Part shown: piece by piece, positions 46,848-57,974 of the stretch
Layout: each line of letters begins with the position of its first letter
How positions within the stretch are numbered: position 1 is the first letter of the stretch
DNA from: Agrostemma githago
Taxonomy: Eukaryota > Streptophyta > Magnoliopsida > Caryophyllales > Caryophyllaceae
Assembly (NCBI GenBank): GCA_958450325.1
Contig: OY288259.1
Coordinates: 22,872,734-22,936,733 of the forward strand
DNA: 64,000 nucleotides
Direction of reading: 5' to 3'
Notes under the pieces: model-generated
What the model was told of the DNA's origin: nothing
Databases searched by the model: none
What the model saw: the letters and a program-made list of their open reading frames with translations, nothing else
Made by a program: the position numbers and the translations under genes

Positions 46848-49800
46848 AGACAGGTGGAGTATCTTAGTCTTGGGTTGCCAGAATATAAGTGTAACAGTTG
46901 TAATGCGATTATGTGGTATGACGAAAGGGTTAAGAAATCATGTACAAAGAGTAATCTAAAACTTAGCATGTGTTGTAAGGAGGGAACGATACAACTCCCG
47001 ATATTAAAAGACCCTCCTGAATACTTGAAGAAACTATTAGACTACATCAAGGATAAGGATAGTATTGCATTTCGAAACAACATTAGGAGATATAATTTAG
47101 GTTACGCGCTGACGTCAATGAGGGCAACAATTGACAAATCTGTGAACACGACTCCTGGACCGTATGTATTTGGCATAAGTGGACAAGTATGTCATCGTAT
47201 AGGTTCACTTCTTCCCAGGGGTTCAGAACAACCATCATTTCTACAGTTATATGTATATGACACGAAAGCCGAGTTAAAACTGAGGGCAAATGCACTGGCC
47301 GGCAAAGATGGAAGCGTCGTACTAGATGAGCGTATACTCTCGGGGCTAAAAGATATGTTAGACGATGTGAATCCCCTGGTTAAGACGTTTCGAATGGTAC
47401 AAGAAAGATTGAGGGAAGACAAGGACTTACACCTATCAATAAGGTTGTATGGTACCAGAGAAGGTCAAGATAAAAGATATAACAACCCAACATCTTCTGA
47501 AATCGCTGGTCTGATATTTGGGGCAACGGAAGACGACGTCCGCGGTAGAGATATAATTGTGGCTTACAAAGAAGGACATTTGAAAAAAAATAAGTGAGTT
47601 ACATCCGTCGTTCATGGCTTTACAATATCCTCTTCTTTTCCCATATGGGGAGGACAGCTTTCGGCTAGGACTATCGTACAGAAATGTAGACCCCCTGGGT
47701 AAGAAAAAAAGATAAAGAGGGGACATGTTACGATGAGAGAATTCTATGCATACAGATTACAACAACGATTATCGGATGGTCGAGGTCTAATATCCGCCGG
47801 CAGGTTATTCCAACAATTCATAGTTGATTGTTATTGTGCTATAGAATCACAGAGATTATGGTACATTAAGAACAATCAATCCATCTTTCGGTGTGAAATG
47901 CTCAACAATATCTGTGACGCGTTTAATGAGGGAGACTATATAGGAGCTAAAGTGGGAAAAATGATATTTCTGCCAGCTTCTTTCACAGGATGTAAAAGGT
48001 ATATGCAACAAAATTATCAAGATGCAATGGCAATATGCAGATGGTATGGTAACCCACATTTATTCATCACGTTCACAGCCAATCCAAAGTGGCCGGAAGT
48101 AGAAGCAATGTTAAGTTATATTGATGGGCAGAGACAAGAGGACCAACCTGACATAATCGCGAGGGTTTTCAGACTAAAGCTAAGGCAATTGATGGACTGC
48201 CTGAAAAAGGAAAAGTACTTTGGTACTATTGTCGCTGGTACTATTTCCCTTTTTCAAATTGTATAACGTATTTATTATAGTCAATGCATTTTCGTTCCAA
48301 TTATTTATCATTTTCTTATAAGGTAGGTATACTCATTCTTTTTATAATTATAATTTTGCAGATGTGACTACGGTTGAATTCCAAAAGCGTGGCTTGCCAC
48401 ATGCACATATACTTTTGTGGCTCCAGAAAGATGAAGTAGTTGCTTCTGCCCAGTATATAGACAGTATCATAAACGCAAAAATTCCAGATAAGGATTTAGA
48501 CAGAGGGCTCTATGATTTAGTCTCTAAGTATATGATTCATTGACCGTGCGGCGTTGACAATCCAAAATGCCCCTGCATGGTGAACAACAATTGCACCAAA
48601 AAGTACCCCAATTCGTTCAACCAAGAGACAACCATTGGCGACAATGGTTATCCCGTTTACAGGAGACGACAAGATAAAAGGTAATACTCTCGACCATTTG
48701 GGCCCTTGCATTGCACGTTTTTAGGAAATTTAATAGAAATCTGAGTCATATGAAATATATTATAAATGTGTATAAATATAACTACATGAATTATTACTCT
48801 TTTAAATTTAATGCCTTTTAAAAAGTTTAATAGAGATTTAAGAAAAGGTAATTAAGTATATAGAATGTCAAGGTGCATTAGGCTACATGTCTAGAGATAA
48901 CAATGTATTTTTTGGCTGAATCGCACCGCATATCATCTAATGTATACAATATTGAATCATGTGGGTTCATTGAGAAAGGGCGTGTTACATTGGACAATAG
49001 ATCTGTTGTGCCCTACAATCCTGGCCTACTTATTATGTTCGACTCTCATATAAATGTTGAGTGGTGCAATACTGCCCTTGCGATTAAGTATTTATTTAAA
49101 TATATCACGAAGGGAGCGGATAAGGCCACTATGTTGGTCAAGGGAAATTCCGAGGACGATGTGCAATCTTATCTAGATTGTCGTTATATATCTGCAAGTG
49201 AAGCGGCATAGAGAATATTTGAGTTTGAGATATAGGACCATAACCCGCAGTATCCAGAGGGTCAACAAGCAGTCGTACTGAAAGATTTCGATACCGTGGG
49301 CGAAATAATAGAGGAGGCAAATGAAGCAGACACCATGCTCACAGCGTGGATGACGACGAACTCGCAGTATCTAGAGGCAAGAACATAATCCTACGCTCAA
49401 TTTCCTACAAAATATGTTTGGAAAAAGGGGTGGGAAAGAAGGAAGCAAAGGCAATGTATAAGGAGGATAACATATGTCCACCCTACTGCAGGGGAGAGGT
49501 ACTATCTACGTCTACTTCTTAACATAGTCAAAGGTGCAACAAGTTTTGAAGATATAAGAAGGATAGACGGATATTTGTATCCTACTTACAAGGATGCGTG
49601 TTATGCGTGTGGTCTCCTAACAATGATAGGGAGTGGAATGATGCAATGAGTGAGGCAAACCGTTTGGCAATGCCGTCACAATTAAGAGAGCTTTCAATGT
49701 AATTGCTTCTTTATTGTGAAGTCACGGATGTCAGAAGTTTCTGGGACACTAACTACAGTATGATGTCTAAAGATATTGAGAGGAGGAACCAAAAGCTTTT

Positions 49801-51622
49801 TGGACATCCGAGATTGCATCTATCTGATGAGGCTATAAGGTCGTACACATTAATTAAAATAGATAAAATTCTGATGAAATACGGTAAGAGACTAGAAGAC
49901 ATACATGACATGCCCAAACCGGATTTCACGGAAATAGAAGGAATGGATAACAAGTTAATTAGGGATGAGAGACTCTATTACCCTAAACAGCTGCTTCAGA
50001 AATGGAAAACACAGTTGCAAAAGCTGAACATTGATCAACTAAACACATATGAAGCAGTGTTGAAAGCCGTTCAAGATAAGGAGAACGCCTCCGAAAATGT
50101 GTTCTTTGTCTACGGCCATGGTGGAACAGGAAAAACATTTTTATATAGCACAATTTCTGCAAAGCTACGGTCTGAGGGTAAAATTGTTTTAAACGTAGCA
50201 TCATCGGGTGCATTCTGTTCCACTTTATTTTAGATCATTGTCATATCGTTATATGCACTCCATTAACTATTTCATTCTTCTAATAAGTAATATATCATAT
50301 ATGTACCATGGTGTGTACCACAGGCATTGCAGCACTTTTTCTTTCTGGAGGGAGAATGGCACACAGCCGTTTTGAGATACCGATCGATCTGTATGAAAAT
50401 TCAACTTGCAATGTGTCATAAAATTAACAACTCGCAGAGCTTCTTCGTCAAACCTCCTTGATAATATGGGATGAGGCACCAATGAACAACAAGTTTTCAT
50501 TTGAAGCACTATCGTATACTAAAAGATATAATCGGGAGTGAAGACCGAGGTGCTACATCGCAACTATTTGGGGGGAAAGTAGTCCTGCTTGGAGGTGATT
50601 TTCGACAAGTTCTACCAATAGTACACAAGGGTAGACAAGATGTTGTGCAAGCGGCAATAAACAGGTCTTACATATGGAATTCCTGCAAAGTTTTCGTTTT
50701 CAGAACAAGTATGAGGGTCCGTGAAGATAATGGGGAATCGAGAAATCATTCAAGATACAAGATATTTAACGATTGGTTGCTAGCAATGGAAGACAGAAGA
50801 TTGGATGCAAAGGCAGAAGATCATGAGATTGAACGGACATGGGTAAAAATACCGGACGAGTATATTATAAAGGGGGGGGGGTCGTTTGACGTCAAGACAA
50901 TAATGAACGAGATCTACCCTGATTTTCATATGAGACATATGGACAGCATATACCTAAAGGAGAGAGCTATTCTAACTCCTTTAAATGAGACTACTAATTT
51001 CGTCTACGATTATATGACGGCGCTTATCCCTAGGGAGCATACAATGTACAAGAGCTCAGATGAAATATGTTCCACTTCCACAGAGTGCAAAGAGAAATTC
51101 ACGGCGTATCCTACGGAATACTTAAATAGCCTTACCTTGCAAAGACTGCCAAATCACGAACTGAAATTGAAAGAAGGAATGCCGGTGATGCTCCTAAGAA
51201 ACATTAACCCTTCACTTGGTCTTTGCAATTGTACTCGACTGATTATTACCCGTTTAGGGAGGTTTATAGTTGAGGCAAGTATAATAACGGGGTCGAAAAT
51301 TGGAAAACATGTGCTGATACCAAGAATAGTCATGACGTCCAATGATACTGAAATTCCATTCGTCTTTAAGAGAAGGCAATATCCATTGAAAGCGTGTTAC
51401 GCAATGACCATAAACAAGAGTCAAGGACAGTCACTCACACATGTAGGCATATTTCTTCCCAAGCCAGTTTTCAGTCACGGTCAACTGTATGTAGCGGAAT
51501 CCACGACGATGTCTCCAGATGGGTTGAGGTTCCTTATCGACAATAGTGAACAATTATACAAGGGCCACACAAGAAACATCGTCTACAATGAAGTCTTCAT
51601 GAATTTACCAATTGTACTTTAG
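46848..51622 (+). pseudogene. Helitron Rep-helicase polyprotein, broken
   Basis: The N-terminal zinc-finger region (CNSCNAIMWYDERV) and Helitron-like N domain lie at 46848-47597. The Rep domain follows (HLFITFTANPKWPE near 48056, then the HUH motif RGLPHAHILLW after an intron at 48238-48361, and the tyrosine motif KYLFKYITKG near 49090). The PIF1-type helicase has Walker A GHGGTGKTFLYST near 50115, motif II GGDFRQVLPIV near 50594 and the end block INKSQGQSLTHVG, FSHGQLYVA. Family members nick and unwind DNA for rolling-circle transposition. Lesions are frameshifts in A-runs near 47590 and 47705, TGA at 48541, TAG at 49209, a further TAG soon after, and stops near 50420-50480. No activity is expected. 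Confidence 0.85.
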
Positions 51623-51764
51623 TTTATCATTTCGATGTTGAGATATTAGTTATATTATTATTTCTACAATTATATTGTTTTCAGTATATGCAAGTGAAAT
51701 TGCAATTGAATAGCTATGACTACATTGCTTTAGAACATCAATCAAGAACAGACAAATAATTTAA

Positions 51765-51792
51765 CCCATGCAGCGCACGGGCTTTAATCTAG
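51765..51792 (+). terminator. Helitron 3' terminal hairpin and CTAG end
   Basis: CCCATGC pairs with GCACGGG (one G-T type mismatch) around AGC, seven bases upstream of terminal CTAG. This hairpin-then-CTRR layout is the recognised transposition terminator of Helitrons. Confidence 0.75.
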
Positions 51793-53146
51793 TCTAGATA
51801 CTAAAGCAAGGCTAAAGGTTTGGGAATGACAAGAAGCAACAAAAGCCTTAGCCGCCCCAATTCATCCACCCATGGTTTGCCCAGCCAACCCGAAAACCCA
51901 AGAGACCCTCCACACCAAGCAAATGCCATCATTTTAAGAGGTGGCAAGGAACTTGAGGACCCGTATAAGAACTTGAACTTGAACACCAAAAACACCACAA
52001 CCAAAGTTAATCAACAATATTCACCACAAGCAACATCTCCCACTTCCCCCAAACAAAACCGGGGAATACAAGCGAAGTTTGATATTCTCCAAAATACGGA
52101 GATTGAACAAAGAGAACTTAGAAAGAAAAAGGAGCAAATGGAAGCCGAAGAAGCCAAAAGAAAATAGGCGGAGCAGTTAGCCGAAGAAGAAGAAGAATCT
52201 AATATTCCACCGCCTCCCACTTTTGTCCCACCATTGTGTTTTCTCGAACGAGCTAAGCCACAAAAGAAGAATGCCCAATTTAGTCGTTTTGTGGATATCT
52301 TGAAGAAAGTGAAGGTAGCTTTACCCTTCACCGAGGTAATTTCTCAAATGTCCCTTTATTCTATGTTTTTGAAAGATGTCTTCACTAAAAGAGAACTATA
52401 GAGGATAAGGAATGTGTCTCTCGTACGGCACAATGTAGTGCTATTCTTATGAATCAAATGCCAAAGAAACTAGAGGATCCCGGTAGCTTCTCTATCCCTT
52501 GTCGGGTTGGAATGTTGTTGTTAATCAAGCTTTGTGTGACCTAGAGGCTAGTGTTAGTTTGTTACCCTATTCAATTACCAAGAGACTTAGTGTGGGAGAA
52601 ATGAGACACACTAGTATGTCGATTCAACTTGCGGATAGGTCCGTCAAATACCCTCTTGGGATACTTGAGGATGTACCCGTGCAAGTTGGTAAGTTTTTCA
52701 TCCCCTCCAACTTTGTTGTCATGGATATGCCCGAAGACACTATTACTCCTACTATTTAGGTCGACCTTTCATGGCTACCGGTGGTACTATAGTTGATGTA
52801 AATAATGGAAAGTTGTCATTTAATATAGGGAACGAGTCGGTAGAGTTTTCCCTTTCTCAGGCTATTAAACAACAAATGATTGAACAAATGTATTCCATTG
52901 AAGTTATTGATAGTTTGGTTGAGTATATCTTGATAGATTATGATAAGTAAGAAGAGTTACCACTTGATTTCCCACCTCTTGAAGAAGAAAGCTTACATGA
53001 AGATAAGGTAGAACCAGTATCGGTGGTTAAGAGTATGGTATCCTGTCCTCCTAATCTTGAACTTAAGCCACTCCCCTCTTCCCTTAAATATGCCTTCCTT
53101 GAAGAAACTAATTATCCTTTTATCATCAATGGCACACTTGATGGTC
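51793..53146 (+). pseudogene. Athila-like gypsy gag end and protease, element 1
   Basis: Recognisable blocks are AIILRGGKELEDPYKN, the coiled acidic/basic stretch ending EEAKRK, FLERAKPQKKNAQFSRFV, LKKVKVALPFTEVISQM, KLEDPGSFSIPCRVGN, the retropepsin-like ALCDLEASVSLLPYS (Gly of the usual DLGAS replaced by Glu), FFIPSNFVVMDMPED and RPFMATGGTIVDVNNGKL. Stops or frame changes occur near 52166, 52400, 52450 and 52757. The 5' part of gag and the LTR are missing left of the Helitron end. Confidence 0.75.
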
Positions 53147-54872
53147 CACTACAAGGATAAGATCATTTACCAACCGCAATAATCGGTCGGTAAATGAAGT
53201 CACCGACCGTTTAAAAGAATATATCGACTGCTATCTTTCGGTCGGAAAATATAGTCGGTAATTTTATTTACCGACCGATATGGTCAGTCGGCAAATACCG
53301 ACCAACAACACAGTCGGAAACTAAAAGACTCGATCGGTAACATCAAACACCGACCGCCAAGGTCGGTCGGAAATAAGAGTCGGGCGGTCGGTAAATAATG
53401 TTGGTCGGTCGGTAAATGCAAATAATCGGTCGGTATAATGATCGTTTACCGACCGATTTCTTCGGTCGGTACTCTTCTCCGACTGACGACAAACCAGTAG
53501 CCAAGGTTTGGTAAATGTTACCGACAATTATTACGTTTTCAATTTATTTCGTTATCCTCCAATTTGCAACATATGTACCTTCTTTTCATACGTTAACAAA
53601 AACTCCAATTCACTTATAAACCAATAGCAACAAATACAACCTTCACTCCACCATTCATTTATTCATTTTAACCTTCAAAGCCATTAATTCATTCACTTAG
53701 ATTCAACCTTGTCCACCATTCATTCACATAGCTTCAACTTTCAACCAACATTCTAAAATGTTAAAAAAAGAACAAACTAAAGTTTAAACAACTTAAAAGA
53801 CTAAACAATTAGATGATTATCCTACACTTGAAAACTGACGCCGGCTCCCCCAACTAAACAATTTGGAGTTTGGAAATGTTGTGCAAGTTGTGCCATAAGT
53901 TGTTGTTGTCTCATAATCATCTCATCTCTAGCTCGAGTTTGTTCGTCATTCCTCTGTTGCTCTTTTCTAAATTTTCGGTTTTCCTCTCATTCCTTATTAA
54001 AGGCTTCCAACATTCGGTTTCTGAATTCTGCTTCCATCCATCCTGGACAAGGATTATGCTAGCCCCCGAGGCTGTATAATAATCGGTTGTTGCTGTATAA
54101 TCATCAATAAACATACATACCTTCACCAAACACACACAAAATAGAGTAAAGGGTGTGCTTACAAATTTGGAAAGATTCATTTTATTCTATATGCTAAGGC
54201 ACAAGACCATGAGTTTGCGACAACAATGTTCCTCTAATTAGTACTATAAGCTAAGGAACAAGCTAAGAACCATGAGTTTACTCTAATTAGTTCAATAACA
54301 ATAATCGAATATAATTAATGTAGGGGGTGGATACGTTTACTCTAATTGCACAATCATTTTTTACTCTCATGATCCCATCTCATTCTTACCCCTTCATCAT
54401 TTAATTAATTTTTCACATCTAACCTTAGTTTAATATATACCCTAAAATTCTTAGTATTCTTTATTCAATTTGATTGGGTCATATTACACCAAATTGTATC
54501 TAGTTGGCCTAAAAACATTTGACAAATAGGAGGTTCATGCCTAAAAACTTTGAATGGAGTGGTCCAAATAGAACTAAACTTAGAATATTTCACTACTATT
54601 CTATAACACTAAACTATACTAAACTACAACTATTATGCTAAAGAGAAAAGACCATTCATACAAAATTTGAACTAGGGAAAAGGATTAGATGAACTTACAA
54701 AGAGGACATGAACTATGAGCAAAAGAGAGAGATAAACTTGAGGAAATAGGAAGAGGCAAACTCAAGCAAGATACTTAAATATAATCAAATGTAACTATTC
54801 TTTCAAAGCTTTGTATATATGGTCAAAACAAAAATGACTAAGCTTCAAATAAACTAAAACCTCCTCCCTAAT

Positions 54873-55425
54873 CTACATATTCATGATTGAAATACCGAGT
54901 TCGCCAGCGACGATAACAGTAGTGGCCATACCAAGGAACATACCATGCTCAACAATACCAAAAATCCTAAAAATAGCATCACTAGCCAAATTCAAACAAC
55001 CCAAATCCTCCTTCAAATACAAATCAATAATATAATTCCCATTATCAGTAACATAAGGCACATCATCACCAAATTCAACATTTTCAGTCATTTTTGTTCT
55101 AAGTTTAACAACCCAACCTTTATCCTGAAACAAAATCTTCAACCTTTGAGCAGAAAATTTCCAACAAAATGGGACAACTTCAACTGGCAATGCCAAACCA
55201 CTCCCACCAATATACTCCACCATCTTTGATTCGTCAACTATAACAATAAACTTAACCAAATTCGTATAACCATCTAAGTAAAGACCCACCTCTCCCCTTA
55301 ACCAAATTCATATGTGGCTCAACTTCGTCAGCGCCATCTATTGCTAAATCAACAATTGGGTGAGAATTCAAGTCAGATAATGTAATCCCACATGAAATTG
55401 CTTGTTCTTGAGCCTTTTTTGAAGT
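54873..55425 (-). pseudogene. RPI: Captured ribose-5-phosphate isomerase C-terminal fragment
   Basis: The minus strand reads KAQEQAISCGITLSDLNSHP, IVDLAIDGADEVEPHMNLV, KGRGGSLL in one frame (about 55425-55278). After an indel it continues in another frame with FIVIVDESKMVEYIGGSGLA, PVEVVPFCWKF, YVTDNGNYIIDLYLKEDLG, VEHGMFLGMATTVIVAGELG and stop at 54873. These are hallmark motifs of plant ribose-5-phosphate isomerase A, which interconverts ribose-5-P and ribulose-5-P in the Calvin and pentose phosphate pathways. The N-terminal part is absent. The fragment lies inside the CACTA borders and so was captured from a host gene. The frame change makes an active enzyme very unlikely; an antisense or siRNA role is possible but untested. 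Confidence 0.9.
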
Positions 55426-55737
55426 GGGTCTTTAATTAATCAACTCTTTGTCAACAATTAATCAACAATTAACAATAAATCCAACCTAAAACGAATTTCA
55501 TCTAACTTAAACAATTTTTCATCTAATTTAACCCTAAATTAAACCAAAATTTAATTTAACCCTAAATCTAATTTAACCCTAATCTAACAAACAAATTTAA
55601 TCTAAATTAAACTAACCTAGGTTGAATTCATCAAACATACAACAATAATAAAGAAAATCTAAACAAAATTAAACAACAAACTCAATTGAAAATCATACCC
55701 TAGCTTGAAATTGGGGATTTTCAGGAAAATAGGAGAG

Positions 55738-55815
55738 GTTCGGCGGCTGGAACGGCGGCGGTGCAGGGGAGACGTCCGGCGGCTGGAACGACGGCGGCGC
55801 AGGGTAGACGTCCGG
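55738..55815. repeat. 36-bp GC-rich tandem repeat inside the CACTA element
   Basis: GTYCGGCGGCTGGAACG is repeated with a step of 36 (two full units plus a partial). GC content is far above the rest of the element. It may belong to the same or another captured coding sequence. Confidence 0.8.
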
Positions 55816-56157
55816 CGAAGGGTAGGGGGGGTTATGGCTGGGTCACGAAGGGGGAGGAGGATTAGGTGTTCGTTTATTTTATTTTTAAACCAAGTCGAAT
55901 GATGAATGATAGCTGTTTGGGCTCTTATTTGAAAACCCTCACCAACCGATTAAAATCGGTCGGTAATTTACCCCAGGCGGTCGGTGCAACGGTAAATACC
56001 GACTGATACACGAACTTACCGACGGAATGACTGTCAATCGGTAATTTACCGACCAACGCTCTAATTACCGACTGCTTACGGTCGGTATTCATAATTACCG
56101 ACTAAATTTTTGACGGTCGGTAATAATCGGTTGCTAAACTCCGGTTTTCTTGTGGTG

Positions 56158-57397
56158 GTCCTCAATTGGAAAAGCTCTTGATTGCCTTGAGAAAACACAA
56201 AAAGGCCATCGGGTATAGCATTACTGACCTCCAAGGCATAAGCCCCAATGTTTGTATGTATAGGATCATCCTTGATGATGACCACCGCCCTTCGGTTGAG
56301 GGTCACTGTAGGTTGAACCTCACCATGAAAGAGGTTGTCATGAAGGAAGTCCTCAAATTGTATGAGTCTAACTTTATATACCCTATAACCGGAAGTAAAT
56401 GGGTTAGCCCCGTACAAATTGTGCCGAAAAAAGGAGGAATGACGGTTGTCAAAGGAGAAAAGGGAGAGTTGATTTCTACTAGGACTATTATCGGTTGGCG
56501 AATGTGTATAGTCTTTCAAAAATTAAACACAGCCACCATAAAAGACGATTTGTCCCTTCCCTTTATTGATCAAATGCTTGAACGATTAGCGCATCATTCT
56601 TACTTTTTTTTCCTCGATGGTCATTCGGGATTTCTTCAAATTCCCATTCACCTCGATGACCAAGAGAAGACTACTTTCACATGTCTTTAAGGCACCTTAT
56701 ACTTATCCAAGGATGCCATTTGGATTGTGCAATGCGCCGGGAACGTTTTAAAGATGTATGATGGATATTTTCTCTTCTTATGAAGGATGCACCTGTTGTG
56801 TTTGATGACTTTTGTCTTGAGGCCTTTTGTAGGATAAGGACCGCGCTCACCACCGCTCCAATTATTAAAGCACCCGATTGGAATCTTCCATTTGAAATCA
56901 TGTGTGATGCTTTCGATTTTGCCGTTGGTGTCGTTCTAGGTCAACGAGTTGACAAGAAGCTACATGTGATTTATTATTCAAGCAAGACCCTTGATGAAGC
57001 CCAATCGAGGTATACCACAACCGAAAAACAGATGCTAGCCACTTTCTATGCTATGGAGAAATTTCGAACTTATGTTACCGGTGCCAAAGTCATTATTCAA
57101 ACCGATCATGCGACTATTCTTTATATCATGTCTAAAGAGGAGACAAAGTCCCGACTCTTTCGGTGGGTTCTCCTTTTACAATTATTTGATATTGAGATTA
57201 GAGACAAAGCCGGATTGGATAACTTGGTAGCAGATCATCTTAGTAGACTAGCGGTTAGTGGAAGTAATTTTGAAGATGATGGTATACCCATCAATGAAGC
57301 TATGAGAGATGAGGCCTTGATGGCCATTGAAACTATTACACCATGGTATTTGCCGATGAAACCGAAAGGTGGCATTCTCTCTTTATCAACGTTGTGA
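56158..57397 (+). pseudogene. Athila-like gypsy reverse transcriptase and RNase H, element 1, with internal deletion
   Basis: First part: QLEKLLIALRKHKKAIGYSI, MKEVVMKEVLKLYESNFIYP, KWVSPVQIVPKKGGMTV, PFIDQMLERLAHHSYFFFLD. After TAA near 56688 and fragments PFGLCNAPGTF and MMDIF, the sequence jumps to DAPVVFDDFCLEAF, followed by RNase H (APDWNLPFEIMCDAFDFAVG, YYSSKTLDEAQSRYTTTEKQ, LVADHLSRL). The segment that should hold the catalytic YxDD of reverse transcriptase is missing. Integrase is absent; coding ends at 57397 and LTR-like sequence follows. Confidence 0.85.
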
Positions 57398-57680
57398 CTA
57401 AAACCCGATTCCAAGATTCTTGGACCCCAATTTCCTAATCCCAACTCTCCCTAACGCCTTTCCCACTTTGATTCTCGCTTTAGTTGTCTAATTCGCCTAC
57501 ATTAGTTCAACCCTTCTCGTCCCAAAACCCCCATCTCAACCCCAATCACAATCAACACTATACTTGACTGATAGCACTTAACTGCCTCCCTGTGGTTCGA
57601 CCCCGATTTGCCGCTACTACACAATAGTGAGTTGGGACTAAAAATATTTTTTGCATGCGCATCAGCGACAGCGCGCATCA
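57398..57680 (+). mobile_element. 3' end of the 5' LTR of Athila-like element 2
   Basis: Sequence with CTGCCTCCCTGTGGTTCGAC and CCGATTTGCCGCTACTAC, typical of Athila LTR ends. It ends GCGCGCATCA (CA end) three bases before the PBS. The start of this LTR is not resolved. Confidence 0.6.
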
Positions 57681-57683
57681 AAA

Positions 57684-57701
57684 TGGCGTCGTTGCCGGGG
57701 A
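57684..57701 (+). promoter_or_regulatory. Athila-type primer-binding site
   Basis: TGGCGTCGTTGCCGGGGA differs by one base from the standard Athila PBS (TGGCGCCGTTGCCGGGGA), which pairs with a tRNA 3' end, commonly given as tRNA-Asp. It fixes the start and + orientation of element 2. Confidence 0.8.
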
Positions 57702-57974
57702 GGCGGCGATTAGTTAATTGATTAAGTCTCTGTTTTGATTGTGTTTGGTTAATTGTTTTTCGTTCCTCCTACCCTGGTGCTATTAGGTGCTAGGAGGCTC
57801 ATCGTTTGTTAAGTTTTTGCTAGGTATACTTTTGATTTAGGTTTCTTGATCCCCATTTGGAGAACAAGTCGCTTGGAAATATTGTGGACCGAAGTAACAA
57901 CTTGATATTGTAATCTTCCACCAATTTCTGCATTCTTCAACACCCCATCTTTGAACAACATCCAAGGATTCAAG

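Larger units (their letters stand above)
46730..51792 (+). mobile_element. Helitron (degenerate autonomous copy)
   Basis: It carries Rep/helicase coding sequence over almost its whole length. The 3' end has the expected layout: a hairpin CCCATGCAGCGCACGGG at 51765-51781, then CTTTAAT, then CTAG at 51789-51792 followed by T. The 5' end is placed at TCTATAATCCTAAGAGC near 46730 by similarity to typical Helitron starts, but the base before it is G, not A, so that border is uncertain. Confidence 0.75.
53147..56157. mobile_element. CACTA element (3.0 kb) with captured host gene fragment
   Basis: Ends CACTACAAGGATAAG on the left and, as complement, CACCACAAGAAAACCGG on the right. It is flanked by a perfect 3-bp duplication GTC (53144-53146 and 56158-56160). 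Many subterminal CGGTCGGTAAAT/ACCGACCG motifs occur in both orientations at 53185-53500 and 55950-56130. Removing it rejoins the Athila frame (NGTLDGP to QLEKLLIAL). A minus-strand glutamine/arginine-rich piece near 53870-54030 may be a transposase C-terminal relic. No intact transposase is present, so it is non-autonomous. The stretch 54180-54870 shows nothing recognisable. Confidence 0.9.

Noticed and set aside
54873..55425. Functional host ribose-5-phosphate isomerase gene
   Set aside because: The N-terminal half is missing, a frame change separates two parts, and CACTA borders enclose it.
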